A stretch of 64,000 nucleotides of DNA from Lepiota brunneoincarnata (GCA_023014365.1 JAEBUN010000024.1:186001-250000); one strand, 5' to 3'; counted from the first letter of the stretch, positions 10,481-23,160 are shown. The notes: generated by a model not told the origin, from the sequence alone. Numbers and translations: made by a program.

Positions 10481-12264
10481 ATGGCACCAGCCCAAGATGC
10501 ATTGAAGTTTTCAGCAATGCCTTCCCTCACTGGTCCTTATAGGCCTCCAGCTCTTCTCTAGACTATTTACTTTCACCCTCAACCAGGCCCTCGTACGCAT
10601 GACTTCCCCAGAGATCTTCGGTGCTGCTGTAATTCAGTTTGACCTCATCCTCAGCACCATCCTCTTTCTGAGTCGTGAAGGTGTTAGGACAGCTATTCTG
10701 CGGGCTAAGGCTCCCGGACCCGCATCTATGAACCTCTCGTTTATCCCAATTGCTACTGGGATTCCCCTTGCGAGCGCCATCGCATACTGTTATGAACGGT
10801 ATGCAAAGGATGAACTGAGGCTGAGACCATATTTTCGTATTACTATCGCGGTATACGCGTTGGCGGCAGTTGTGGAGCTACTCACAGAGCCATTTCATAA
10901 TTGGTAGGGCTGCCTCTGTGGTTGATGAAGATTTCGGACCTGACATGAGCGGAAAAGGTCGATGGCACAGCTCAAGACGAACGTACGGGTGCGGGCAGAA
11001 GGAGGTGGGATTATGGCCAAGAGCATAGTAACGTTCTTGGTGCTTTTGTATGATACAGATGGGCAAGGGAAGCTGGCCCTGCTCGCATTTGCGCTTGGAC
11101 AACTGGTGTATAGCTGGGTGTGCCTCATCGTTTATCTGGCACATTTTGGCTCAAAGACACTGAAGCCGCAAGTTGAAAGGCACGAAGCTACATTTTATAT
11201 GTTTTGGAATAAGAAAGCTGATGTCTCGCCAGGAATAAAGTCTCTGTGCTTGTGGACTCTCAGTTGTTAAGACTATCTGTGACGATGACTTGGCAGTCGA
11301 TCGTCAAACACGTTCTTACAGAAAGTGACAAGTTGATTCTTTCCTGGGTTAGTCCTCTGCAAGACCAAGGTGGTTATGCTCTTGCCGCCAACTATGGTGT
11401 GTCCACCGGATTTTGCTGGAAACCAGACTAATATTTCCTAGGTTCTTTGATCGCTCGTATCATTCTCCAACCAATCGAAGAGGTTATGCGACTTTACTTC
11501 TCAAGAACCTTTGCTCAAGAGTCCAAGAAAGACATTGCACTCAAAAGTACCGCAAATGCCCTAATGTCCCTGGTTTCGGTTCAATTGGAGTTGTCTGTGT
11601 TCTTCCTCGTCTTTGGGACAATGTATCTTCCCATTATCCTACCTGTTCTGCTACCCCCGCGCTACATGACCACTAGTGCACCCCAAATACTTTCCGCATG
11701 GGTTTGGTATATTCCTATTCTAGCCGTGAATGGGGGGCTGGAAGGATTTGTTGCCAGCGTCGCGACTCCCCGCGACGTGAACAAGCAGAGCAGGTGAGGA
11801 GTAACCAACTCGGGCTTTTTCCCCCCTGATGCTGAACGCCATATAGGTGGATGGTTTTGTTCTCATTGTTGTTCGCTGTGGCCGCTGTTGTATTCTATCG
11901 ACTTGGCCTGGGTGATCCCTCCCTGGTTTACGCCAACATTGTCAATCTCCTGGCTAGGATCATATTTTGCGCTATATTCGCCAAATCCTTTTATGCCGCA
12001 AAAGGGGTTGCGAACCCGATCTCTTTCCGACGAGTGCTTCCTTCACCACGTATCATCTTGGCATCATTGGTCCTGTGCGCATTGGTGAATTTTGATGCAA
12101 AGTCCAGGGAAATTGCGAATATCAAGGGAAGAACGGCGTTGCTAGATAGGAATGTTGTGCACCATATTGGCATTGGTAGTGCGCTCGCAGTTGTATGGCT
12201 CAGTTACTGGTGGATTTCATCCGGACGGCAGGTATGCTTGGCCCTTTTTAGAGTAGATAAATAG
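10481..12264 (+). CDS. RFT1: RFT1-type Man5GlcNAc2-PP-dolichol translocation protein (start region unresolved)
   Basis: RFT1 is a polytopic ER membrane protein of N-glycan precursor assembly. Recognisable stretches are LFSRLFTFTLNQALVRM, STILFLSREGVRTAI, SVTMTWQSIVKHVLTESDK, LSWVSPLQDQGGYALAANYG and LQPIEEVMRLYFSR. From 10551 the frame is kept by introns at 10904-10957, 11201-11232 (only 32 nt), 11397-11441 and 11794-11846. The N-terminus is odd: ATG 10481 opens MAPAQDALKFSA, but the next conserved piece (PSLVLIGLQLFSRLF) is in another frame, so one base is extra near 10515-10520, or a non-obvious splice exists. FIG4 starts only 36 bp downstream. The identity is secure; the exact 5' end is not. 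Confidence 0.85.
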
Positions 12265-12300
12265 TCACGTGGTCATCAACATCACTTTGCTTCTGCCACA

Positions 12301-15300
12301 ATGTTGTCCGACTCGAAAATATCAGAGAAAAGTGACAGCGTCTCTACTCCAAGCGGGGTATCTGTACTCGAACCCTCCAGGGCTGTCTCACGCTCACAGA
12401 CTGTCTTTAACAAATTTATTCTCTATGAAAATCGCTCTAGGTTCTACATCGTCGCCTCTAATGCATCAGAATCCCGCCATAGAATCCTAAAGGTCGACCG
12501 GACGACACAGGATGAATTACTTATTGTGGAAGATGACTGCGAATACAGCGGAAAACAGATGAGCGCGATGTTGAAGATGTTGGATGATGGGAACAAGGCA
12601 TCGGGAGGGTTAGGGAAGGGAAAGGTGTTCTTTGGGTTGGTCGGTCAGCAACCAGTGCCATGAACGTTTTATGGGTAATAGTGCTAAGGAACTTACAGGA
12701 TTCATACGATTTACCACCAGCTGGTATATGATCATTATATCCAAGAGGTCGGTCGTGGCACTGCTGGGAGGTCATTATCTATATCACTGCGAACAGTCGG
12801 ACATGATCCCTGTTTGCTTCAATCACAAGATAGAAAAGCCTGCCGAAGAGCAGCGGCTCATGAATATATTCAAGCAGGTCGATATGTCAAAGAACTTTTA
12901 TTTCAGGTTTGGACCCTATCGTTGGTCATTCGGGATAAACACTCATGTTGTCTGGGAAGCTACACGTACGACCTTACATCGACACTGCAGCATAATCTGA
13001 TAGGGTGCTCCCGGGCGTTGAATGATCCTTGGCCATTCAATGATCGATTTGCGTGGAACTTCCATATGTTGTCGGCGGCCTGTCCCCTGAGACCTGAGGA
13101 CAGACAACCTGCCATCAAACCACACTGGTTCCTCCCCATGGTGCATGGGCACGTAGACCAAGCTAGTGAGCTGACTCATTATACACGAGGGGTGGAGCTT
13201 ATGACAGAGCCCAGAACTCACTATTTTGGGTCGCATCGTGTTTATCACTCTTATTGCTCGGCGGTCGCGCCATTACGCTGGTGCTCGATACCTGAAAAGA
13301 GGCGTCAACGAAGAGGTGCGTCTAACAGTCCTTCTATATTTTCCCTCGCCGACTTCTCCCCAGGGAAATGTTGCCAATGAAGTTGAGACGGAGCAGATCG
13401 TGTCAGAGGCACTAACAACACCCTTCTATTACCCCTCGTCTGGTTCTCCCAAGAATATGCGGCAGGATCGTCGTCGCCCAAACCCAAACTACACTAGCTA
13501 TGTCCAATACAGGGGAAGCATTCCAGTTTCCTGGGTCCAAGAAACTAACAGCATGACCCCGAAGCCACCCATCGAAAGTCTGTGTTATCTACTTGGTGCT
13601 ACCAGCCATTTAATGACAGGTCCTAGTCAGCGTTGTCGACCCGTTCTACACTGCAGCCTCCAAGCATTTTGATGATCTTTTCAGACGCTACGGGGCACCG
13701 CTCACCATTCTTAATCTTGTCAAGAAACGAGAGCCTGTCCCTCGCGAATCTAAATTGTTGGACGAGTATACACAATGCGTCGAATATCTGAACCAATTCT
13801 TACCCAGTGAGAGTCAAATGGTTTACCATGCTTGGGACATTTCACGCGCGCATAAAGAGTGAGCTTCTACCGGCTTTTGTTCAAAAGCTGACACTCGTTT
13901 CAGAAAAATACAAGATGTTATCAGTTACTTGGAGGATATTGCAGAGGAGTCCATACAGATGACTGGATTCTTCCATTCTGGGCCGGAACCTTACTCCCAC
14001 TTTCTTCATAATAAATATAGGTACCTATCGTTTGTGTCTTGCTGAGTTGTCGATCATTGACAATGCCTGCCTGGACAGTGAAGGTGATGGGGAACCCTGG
14101 AGAAATAGAATTTCCCTCCAGAATGGAATCTGCCGTACTAATTGTGTCGACTGCTTGGATCGAACAAACGCTGCTCAATTTGTCTTCGGGAAGCGGGCGT
14201 TTGGTCATCAATTATACGCAATTGGCGTTGTAGACTCTCCAAACCTGGCCTTTGACTCGGATGCTATTGATATGCTGACGGAAATGTACCATGACCATGG
14301 TGACAGTATGTATTATCCACCACCTGTCAATTTTCTCCAACCTTTTCCTTTCTAGCGATCGCCCTCCAATATACTGGCAGCGCCCTTGTCAATCGCGTTG
14401 AAACATACCGCCGAATGCCACATTGGAATAGCCACTCCCGCGACATAATAGAGAATATCCGTCGATTTTACACAAACTCCTTGTTAGGTGAGATAATCGA
14501 AGCATTACTAGTTGCACTTGACAGCTCTGTCTAGATGCTGATAAGCAAGCCGCGATCAACCTATTCCTTGGTGTGAACAACGAGCGCACGCACCCTCTAC
14601 CTCCGATTCCGGGCGGATATCAGAATTGGTTTCATACAGAATACCTCAATCCTCCGTACGCTGTTGAGGAAAGTGAAAAGGCTTTGCAGGAATTTGTCAC
14701 CACACGCGGCGAGTTTTGGGTCGAGTATTATCGCCCATTGCTTTTTACATCTCTGGGAAAGCATTTCGCATACTCGATGAACAGTACGCTCAAACTTCCC
14801 GGGTTTGTCGCAGTTCCTGAAACTTCTCACCTGTTACTCTAATCATGGTCCCCCGTCAGCAAAACCGCGGGCGATGCCTATCAGAGTCCTTTCCAGAAAC
14901 GCTTTTACAGGGATGTTGCGCACGGTCCCGGGTATCATCTTTTCCCGCAGTTTTCCACAGATCCCGCCTAATGTGATCCAGTGTTGTTCAAGGTGTGCGA
15001 CGTTGGATAAGTTCGAGCCCAACATCCGAGAGACAGAAGAAACACCCCAATAAACTTCATCCAGGCTCAGAGGTTGTGAAGCCTCAGAACGACGTCTACC
15101 AAGACAAGAATTCGACTGAATTTCTTGCACTGCAGCTACTGGAACCTTTCGTATCCGACGTCGAAAGTGATGAATACCAAGGGCACGATCTTTCATGGTG
15201 GTACCACTTCGTCTGCTCATACCCTTCTTCAGGTACATCGACCAGTGTCAAGATTTTCTTAATGCGCAAACTATGCGCAGCGAGAGGAAAGATTTAGAGG

Positions 15301-15470
15301 TGTATCAAGGTGCAATACACGCTTCAAATGGGGGAGGTCTCGACTGGTGTAAAGATGAAACAGTGGATAACTTTATGACCTACGTCAGCAAGACGCAAAT
15401 TCGCGAATCGACGAAGGAATTGCTTCCAGTAACCTATAACTATGAAAAGTGGCTCTCAGGATATGTATAG
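12301..15470 (+). CDS. FIG4: FIG4-type polyphosphoinositide 5-phosphatase, Sac domain
   Basis: FIG4 acts on PtdIns(3,5)P2 at the vacuole or endolysosome, in a complex with VAC14 and FAB1/PIKfyve. Thirteen exons join in one frame of 858 residues: 12301-12643, 12699-12906, 12960-13165, 13215-13315, 13364-13577, 13627-13858, 13904-14020, 14079-14305, 14356-14487, 14535-14802, 14860-14931, 14982-15200 and 15233-15470. The catalytic CX5R motif is [16 protein letters not shown] (Cys496 to Arg502). Other Sac signatures are GHVDQAKLTILGR followed by [17 protein letters not shown], and [11 protein letters not shown]. Introns are 45-58 bp except the last (15201-15232), which is 32 nt. The C-terminal 150 residues are less conserved, as expected. 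Confidence 0.93.
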
Positions 15471-15657
15471 AATGTGTGTGGAATGGGTATTTTTATCACC
15501 TTGCTTGGCAAATTCCCCAGTCAAACAGCTTTCATCCTTCACACCAGACACCCAATTTCCTCATGATATTACCTACAACAACAATCTCCAAAGTTTATAT
15601 GTGTCAATTCACAGTAAAACCTTTACACTGAAGAGAGGCAGACTCTTTGATAGGTGA

Positions 15658-15880
15658 TGTTATGAACAGTCCAGAAAGGGAGGAACAGGAGATGATACAA
15701 GACTACACAAGGTAGATCCAAGAGACAATGGACTAGCTCCAGGTGCAACAACACCTGGATGAGGAAGAGGAATACTACTACATCATGCAGGACATGGCCA
15801 ACAATGTAGGAATGGAGATCACACTAGAGGATATCATGGAATATCCTAATGAGGAAAGGACTAATGATAAACAATTAGAT
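15658..15880 (+). repeat. Diverged 5' fragment of a family-B chromovirus LTR
   Basis: The stretch begins TGTTATGAACAGTCCAGA, the same LTR start as the intact element at 21,536, and continues for about 220 bp with many substitutions. The U3 coding sequence of the LTR is broken here by stops. Between it and the inverted fragment at 16,124 lie about 240 bp in which I recognise nothing. Confidence 0.75.
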
Positions 15881-16123
15881 TGAGCAAGGGAGCCAAACAA
15901 TGGAAGTTGCTGGCTCCCAGCATCCAGCAGAGCAGCAGGCAGATGGAGCTTTCCCATCTAGCTTCCTCCACCTACCACATCCTCACAACAAACCAACAAC
16001 TCCTTTCCATGCTCTTTATTATGATATACCCTGCTCACTCATTACCCTCCTGCCCACATAGAGCATGACCAACCTACTCTACAGTACCAATGTGTAAGGG
16101 AAACCTGGTGGCCATGTTGCATT

Positions 16124-16375
16124 GGTGTTATAATCCTTGCTCCTTCTGTATCCAAATATAACTGGAGAAGGCCTTCAATCACTTTACAAGGTGTCAGAGA
16201 TGGTTGGCCTTGCAAAGCCTAGTGGATCACACTTCAATGAGATAATGAGGGAATGCACCAAGTTAAGGCAGAGAGAGGTTAACAACTGCTGTTAACAAGA
16301 TTAAAGCTTAGGGCTTTAATCTCTACTTGTACAGGCCTTTATATACCTATGAGATACCATATACTGTCATATCCA
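16124..16375 (-). repeat. Diverged R-U5 fragment of a family-B LTR, inverted
   Basis: On the minus strand this matches the second half of the B LTR, from the TATATAAGG box through the GATTAAAGC hairpin to the terminal ATAACA. It faces the fragment at 15,658, so two B-family LTR pieces lie head-to-head next to the FIG4 gene. Position 16,376 to the start of element A shows no recognisable feature. Confidence 0.75.
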
Positions 16376-16480
16376 TGCCAAACGCAGAGCTTAACCATTA
16401 TACTTCAGCTTCTCAACTCCATGTGCGCTCCACATAACAACCCTCTGCCCTCCAACTCAGCCCCAACTTGCTCTGACCAT

Positions 16481-16864
16481 TGTTACCCAGGTTAGGGGTT
16501 CGCTCTTGAGTAGCACGGCGTTTGTGGCAAGATGTCTATACAGACTTGGTCTTGTCCTACTAGGCGTGACTTAGAGACGATGAAGCACTATAGTCCAGCC
16601 GGTTTAAGGGCAAAGAGATATAGGAGGCAAGAACTGTATAACACTAAGATAAGGATACAAGGTATTGTACTGTATCCTTATATACTTCTAAGTGTGGCTA
16701 TACTCCTACTATAATAGTCCGGACCAAGGTAACTATGAGTCAGAGATAAGAGACATGAGGCATATGGTAAGAATTGTCCTTCTGATGTATACTACTGATA
16801 GTTTCATAGTGACATGGGAAATGTAGTTAAAAATAACTGTCCTTCTGATGGAATTCTGATAACA
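16481..16864 (-). repeat. 3' LTR of chromovirus A
   Basis: 384 bp, bounded by TG and CA, flanked on the left by the target duplication ACCAT. On the minus strand it carries a TATATAAGG box and, about 33 nt downstream, the sequence TATCTTAGTGTT that is complementary to the primer site next to the 5' LTR. Confidence 0.92.
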
Positions 16865-16901
16865 TTAGGTCCGTTTCTAGAGTTGTTTTCCATACAACTT
16901 G

Positions 16902-18277
16902 TTAATTTCCTTCTTCCGGGTACTCGGCTAAGTAGTTTGGTTCGTAATATTCAATCTGAGTTTGGTCGGTGGAGTCTGGTCTAGGGGGAATGACTGGAGA
17001 GAAGGTGGGAGTGGGAGTTCTGTGGAGATCGAGTATAGTGGCGGTTTCTGGGGATGGGGGTTGTCCTGGGTAGAAGATGTCGTATAGTAGGCATCTGAAA
17101 TGGGGACTCTCTATTCTTTCTTCTGGTGGGGTGGTTGGGTTTTCTTCAGAAGGAACTGCAGGGTTCTCCTGTAATATTTGATTTGGCCACATTCGTCGTA
17201 GCATTCCTCATAGTAGTCGTCGTGAGTGAGGTCGATGTATCTATGATGAGTTGTGGGAGTGGTTCGAGGGACGGGTTGTCGAATTTCTGGAGTAGGGGGC
17301 GATGTCAAGTCTTTCGACTTGGGACATTCGGTCCAGTTTATGGCGCAGGTTGGAAGACAGCGCAAGTGGGGGCATCTATACTTGATGCAGTTGTATGAGT
17401 AATGCCCTGGGGCATATTGCTTGCATCCGAGGCAAGCGAATTGGGGGCAATCCATAGCCCAGTGTCCTGTGTGTCTGCATTGGATACAGACTGATCTGTC
17501 GGTGGTTCAGGGGTTGGTTCGTGAGTGAATGGGATTGGGGGAGTTCCGAACTGGGATGTTGTTACTGGCAACGGTGTGGGTGGCGTCCTTGGTGGGGGTG
17601 AGAAGTCTGAAGGGATTTCTGATACTGGTGGGCTTTCTTCCCTTGTTGGGGATGGTGGCGATGATTGCGGCAGTGGTCATTGTGGTAGTGGTGGGGACGG
17701 TTGTGGTAGGGGGCTGCGAGGTATGTGTCTCATCTTGTTTGGGTAGGTTCTTCGACACCTCAGACATGAGGCCCGATCTTGAGTGGAGAAGTCGCTCGAG
17801 TGATTCTGCCCAGGCACGTTGCATATTGTACGCAGTAGTGAGAGCCTTAGTCTGTCGTACGTGGTGGGTATAGTCGTACCAGAGTTGTCGGTCGTATTCT
17901 GAAATTGAAGTGTGTTCCAATTTAGTCATAAAGGCTCCGTTGGTGGCAGCCTCGCGCAGATCTCCGTCAGAAGGGTGATCTGGTCCATATGATTGTACTC
18001 CAGCTGTATGGTATCTAAGGGAGGCGGCTGGGGCGGCTGTTGGTTCTGGGGTGTTGTTGGGGTCAGGGGTCTCGTCCCTGAGGGAGGTGTATGTTGCGGC
18101 AAAGGTGTGAGAGGGGGTGTAGGGAGACAGGGCCGGAACGGGAGCTGTCTGAAGTGTAGTATGTTTGATGCTTGCATTGTTGACAATGACGACGGAGGAT
18201 GATGAGGAGGTTGGTGAAGGTGTTGTTGAAAAAGGGGGAGTGGTTTGGGGGCGAGCGAGGTTGAGGTTCATGGGCAT
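16902..18277 (-). pseudogene. 3' ORF pair (ORFa with zinc knuckles, ORFb) of chromovirus A
   Basis: This 1.4-kb stretch lies between the integrase/chromodomain stop and the 3' LTR. ORFa starts at 18277 (MPMNLNLARPQTTPPF) and runs to about 17111. One TGA at 17507-17509 interrupts it just before the zinc-knuckle region (CIQCRHTGHWAMDC and CLGCKQYAPGHYSYNC). A second frame, ORFb, is open in pieces from about 18186 and ends at 16902 with YEPNYLAEYPEEGN. The sister copy A3 has both frames nearly intact, so the breaks here are decay. The function is unknown; zinc knuckles suggest nucleic-acid binding. Confidence 0.7.
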
Positions 18278-18279
18278 CT

Positions 18280-21200
18280 TTAAGTATGTTTGGTGTGGGA
18301 GCGGAGTTGTCTTTGGTTGGTTTTGGTGGGTTCTTGTTCTTTCTGGAGAATTCCATGAGCTTCTTTATACTCGGTTAGGTATTCTTCGGTATTTGTGTGG
18401 AGTGTTTCATCGGTGATCCATTCGTTCTCCGTGTGGGAGTATCCTTTCCATTTGATGTAGTATTGGAGTTTTCCGCGATGTCGGCGGTGATTTAGAATGG
18501 CTTCTATTTCATATTCTTCTTCTTCATTGATGATGTCTGGTGGTGGTGGAGTGGGATGAGATCCGTATGCTTCTGTTTTGGTATATGGGGTTAAAAGGTT
18601 TCTGTGGAATATTGGGTGTATTTTCCATTTGATCGGAAGTTTTAGTTTGTAGGTGAGTGGCGATAAGACTTCTGAGATAAGGAAGGGTCCTAGTTGTTTT
18701 GGGGATATTTTGTTGGAAATGAAGGGGAGTTTGAGGTTTTTGGCTTCTAGCCATACTTTTTGACGTGTTTCAAGGGGTTTGACAGTTCTTCTGGTTCTTT
18801 GTTTCATAATATCGGCAGAGAGTTGATGTGCCGTGTGTGCTTCTTTTCTGGCATCATCAAGGAGTCTGATGCATTCGTCTACTGATGGAAAGTTCGATGT
18901 TTCCATTACTGTGGGTATCGGCGGAGGGTTGTATCCCATGATTAGTTCAAATGGGGATTTCTGCCTTGAGGCATGTATTTTGGAGTTGTGTGCAAACTCG
19001 GCAATAGGGAGGGTTTCTGACCAGTCAAGAGGGTTTCTGGTGCAGTATATGGCAAGATAGGTTTCGATTTCCTGATTGTATCATTCGGTAGAACCATCTG
19101 TCTGGGGATGGTATGCAGTTGAGAATGCTTGTTGGATGTTTAGTCGTTTGGCTAGTTGTTGGAGGGAGTTGGCTGCGAATCTGGGGTCTCGATCTGATAT
19201 GATTTTGTCAGGTAGTCCAAATCTGGTGAAGACTTTTTCTATTAATAGTTGTCCAATGTCGTCGGCATTTGATCGATCTGAGGTTGGGATGAAAATTACC
19301 CCCTTCATAAGGCTGTGGTCCACCATGGACAATATCGCATTGTGGCCGGCGCTAGGCGGTAGACCGGTGATAAGATCCCATGAGATCTGTGCAAATGGGC
19401 GTTTGGAAGATGATGGTGGAATCGGTTGAGTTGGTGTGCGGTCTGGTCTGTGTATGATTTTGTGTTGCTGGCATTCTGGACAGCCTTTGACGTAGTTTTT
19501 TATGAATGTCAACATTCCTGGCCAATATACTTCTTTCTTGGCAAGGCGGTATGTTTCCTGTTCTCCAGGGTGGCCACGTGTAGGGTGATCATGGTATCTT
19601 GCGATGACATCGCGTCTGAGTTGGAGGTCTTCTGGAATAATGACACGTTCTTGGAACGTGAGGAGTGGACCATTTGAGGTCAAAACTGTTCCAAAGTCCT
19701 TATCAGCAGCGTTAGGGTGGGTTTCTTTTAGGAGTTTGAACGCTTCGGTGGTTCTAGCGTCGTATTTGGGTGATTCCGTGATTCTTTCTTGGAGCTCCAT
19801 ATCGACGGTGGTGATAAAGAGGTGTTCTGGGAGTATTGTGATCAGGTTTTGGTCTTCTATGTCAGTGGTGGCGACAAAGAGGTTGTTTGGAAGCATGGTG
19901 ACATCTTCGTTATCATTATCTTCATCAGGGATGTGGTCTGGACTGTCTTGATAGGGCGTCTGGTGCAGGGATCTTTGATCCTGGGACGTGTTCTAATTTG
20001 AAGTTGTAGTCAGCGAGGGTTTGGACCCATCGTGCTTGTCAGCGGTTGATTTTCTGGGGTTTACAGCCAGTATGTTAGGTTTTGGTGATCCGTTCTGATA
20101 CGGACGGTATGGGGGCTGCCAAGGAGGTAATGGCGCCATTCTTCGAGGGCTCGGATAATTGCGAGAAGTTCCCTGTCGTAGATATTCATAGTTTCGTTCC
20201 GCTGGTCCGAATGTCTTTGAATAGAATGATACAGGGTTTCCGTATTCCGTTGATGTCGTGTTGATATAGGACAGCTCCTGATGCAAATTTAGAAGCATCG
20301 GCTTCTATTTCAAAGGGTTTTGTGGAGTCAGGCATGAGGAGTACCGGTTCTTTTAGGAATTCATTCTTGAGCATTTCGAACGCTTTCTGCTATTCTTCTT
20401 TCCATTCGAATTTGTTTGATTTGGAAAGGAGTTGATTCAGGGGTTTGGTGTGGTGGGAGTAGCTGTGGATGAACTTCCGGTAGAAGTTACAGAATCCGAT
20501 GAATTTCCAAATGTGTCGGACTGTTTTTGGCACTGGCCAGTCCTCTATTCCTTTGAGTTTTCCGGGATCCATTTTGATCTCGTCCGGCATGATGATCATG
20601 CCAAGATATTCAAGTTGTTGTTTGTTGAACTCGCATTTCTCCGTTTTGAGGTAAAGGTCGTTTTCCTGCAGGATTTGCAGTACTTTTTCCGTAAGTCGGT
20701 CGGTTTCTTCCTGGGTTTTACCGTAGATTAGGATATCATCCATGTAGATGATGATTCCTCCTTTCTCCATTATTTCGGAGAATAACGTGTCCATCATGTG
20801 TTGGAACGTTGCAGGACTGTTGCAGAGTCCGAAAAACATAACAGTTGGTTCGAAAAGACCCATGGGAGTCTTGAACGCTGCTTTCCATTGATCGCCATCT
20901 TTGATTCTGACGTTATTGTATCCTAGGCAAATGTCGAGCTTAGTGAAATACTTAGCTCCTTTGAGTTTATCCATGATAGAGGAAATCATGGGGATTGGGT
21001 AAGCGTTTTTGATGGTATGATTGTTTAGATAATGATAGTCTTGGCAGGGTCGGAGGTCTCCTCCTTTCTTGGCAACGAAAAAGAAGGGTGATGCCATAGG
21101 GGATTTTGAAGGGCGGATGTAACCTTTTCGGAGGTTTTCGTCTATGAATTCTTTCAGTGCTTTTTCTTCGGCAGGTGCCACTTGATAGGGTTTCATCGAT

Positions 21201-21535
21201 TTTGCTTCAAATGTTGTTTTTAGTTCAATTTCGTGATCAAACGTTCTTGATGGTGGGAATCGTTTGGAGGCTTTCTTGTTGAATATTTTAGCCCATCGGG
21301 CGAATCTTCGAGGAATCTCGGGTGGTTCCTTGTTTGATTCTGGTTGTTTTCCTTTTTGGTTTGCCGATTTTGTCGGGTTGTGTTGCTCATTGTGGAGGTT
21401 TGTGGCATGTGTCGCTTTGGCGTTTACTTCTAATGGGGTTAGAAGCATCGGGTTCATTTCTCTTTCCAGAGAGAAGGTATCAAGGTCAATGTTTGACAGG
21501 TTGACGTATTCTTTGGGGTTTTCCTCGGGTTGAGA
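18280..21535 (-). pseudogene. pol of chromovirus A: RT, RNase H, integrase, chromodomain
   Basis: The frame begins after the insertion point of element B. RT motifs include [32 protein letters not shown] and the catalytic [11 protein letters not shown]. RNase H ([18 protein letters not shown]) is then frameshifted. Integrase shows GCPECQQHK, DLITGLP, SDRDPRF and HPQTDGSTE. The C-terminus is a chromodomain (YEIEAILNHRRHRGKLQYYI followed by KWKGY). Premature stops lie at 20390-20392 and 19081-19083. Chromodomains of this type are thought to steer insertion to modified chromatin. The protease half of pol lies on the far side of element B. Confidence 0.9.
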
Positions 21536-22233
21536 TGTTATGAACAGTCCAGACCGGGAGGAACAAGAATTACTGTTCGACTTTACAAGATGGGTACAGG
21601 AGACTACAGACCAACTACGGGCACAAGAATACGAAGACGAGGAAGGGGAATACTACACCGCCATGCAGGACCTGGCGAGAGAAGCAGGAATGGAGATAAC
21701 CTTGGAGGATATATTGGAATACCCCAAGGACGAGGAAGATAACCATGGATCAACTGATCCAACCTCCGATACGGATGGAAGCACCGAGAGAATGGAGAGC
21801 GAGAATGGAGAAGACTCCATGGAGATACAATCGGGAGAAGGAGATTATGAGTCAGAGGAAAGCGATGGAACATCGCACAGCAGTAGCGAGAGTACTGACT
21901 CATTGTAATATAAATAACGCTAGGATGCCATCACCCAGGATGTGCATCATGGTCAGGACTGCGCACGACCAGTAGAACAGCCAAGTAACCTATAACGAGT
22001 ATATAGCATCTCATAGGTATATAAGGCCTGTACAAGTAGAGATTAAAGCCTCAAGCTTTAATCCTGTTAACAGCGGTCGTTTACCTCTCTGCCTTGACTT
22101 GGCGTCTTCCCTCGTTATCTCATTGAGCGCGATCCACTAAGCTCTATAAGGCCAACCGTCTCGGACACCTTGTAGAGTGATTGAAGGCCGTCTCCAGTTA
22201 TCCTCGGATACAGAAGGAGCACGGATCATAACA
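21536..22233 (+). repeat. 5' LTR of chromovirus B
   Basis: 698 bp, TG...CA. Its first 370 bp contain an open frame (21540-21908, starting MNSPDREEQE) identical in frame to the U3 part of ORFb in the 3' LTR. A TATATAA box, a GATTAAAGC/GCTTTAATC hairpin and a U5 ending ATAACA follow. Confidence 0.95.
22018..22024 (+). promoter_or_regulatory. TATA box of chromovirus B
   Basis: TATATAA followed by GG. The sequence AAGCTTTAATC, complementary to the primer site, begins 35 bp downstream at 22053, where transcription would be expected to start. The same box recurs in the 3' LTR. Confidence 0.65.
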
Positions 22234-22236
22234 TTA

Positions 22237-22247
22237 GATTAAAGCTT
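22237..22247 (+). other. Putative self-priming primer binding site of chromovirus B
   Basis: GATTAAAGCTT starts three bases after the 5' LTR and is the exact reverse complement of AAGCTTTAATC at 22053-22063 in R. No match to a tRNA 3' end ending in TGG was seen. This is the arrangement known for Tf1 and sushi elements, where the 5' end of the RNA folds back as primer. Confidence 0.65.
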
Positions 22248-23160
22248 CCTTTGGACAACCTCCATCGTACACCCTGTGGTATTGGTACGCCTTGTCGCTA
22301 CCCTTCCACACCGGCAGACGATACGCTTTATCGCTATCCGAGTGCCAACCGTATCTGACGACACGCCTTGTCGCTGTCCGGTGATACACCCCCGTAGAGC
22401 AGGCCACCATACCCTCTGCACCCTTGGTCAGACGCACCGAAAGCGTTGATAGGTCATCCACACCTTTAAGTGTTGATTGGGATAACGCACCCGTAAGCGT
22501 TGTATATAGGTCATCCGCACCTTCAAGCGTCGATTGGGATAACGCACCCGCAAGCGTTGTTTATTCACCCTCACCTTCACCCTCGACTTCTTCCCTCTTC
22601 ACCCTGTCTACAAACCGAAACGACCTCCTTGCCACCGACTACGAAGAATCCAACAGTTCTGACTGGTCGACAACCGACTCCGAACCCGACTTCACACCCC
22701 CTCCACCACAGACCCTAAAAAGAAAACAAAACCTATACCCCTCACTCGTTCACCCTCTGGTTCCGCACCGTACCCCACACAACCTACCGAGAGAGTTCAA
22801 CGTCGAACAGAAGACCCAGGATACCCAGCACCCCCAGCATCAGTTCTTCAATCCCTACCTAAACAACCACCACCTGAAAGAACTGCCACCTCTACCCGCT
22901 CAAAGCTCGGGGAGCCGATTCATAGAACATCTACCCCATCCTCCGGTCCTCAACCCTCAACAAGTACAAGAACTAGCGACAACACTTCGCAACAGAAACC
23001 CCCAAGAACATTCTCACCCCTCACATCACCACTTGGATCACCGGTACACTCACCGCCTCGATCCAGTTCCCCTGTACAATCCGAACCATCCGAAGCTAGC
23101 CCCACTACCGGGTCTATTCACACTTCCGACGAGGAATCCACAACCCCTGACATTAACAAT

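Noticed and set aside
10441..10506. Alternative first exon for RFT1 using ATG 10441 and a 44-nt intron
   Set aside because: It keeps frame but removes the conserved hydrophobic stretch LVLIGLQ just before LFSRLFTF, so it is unlikely to be right.
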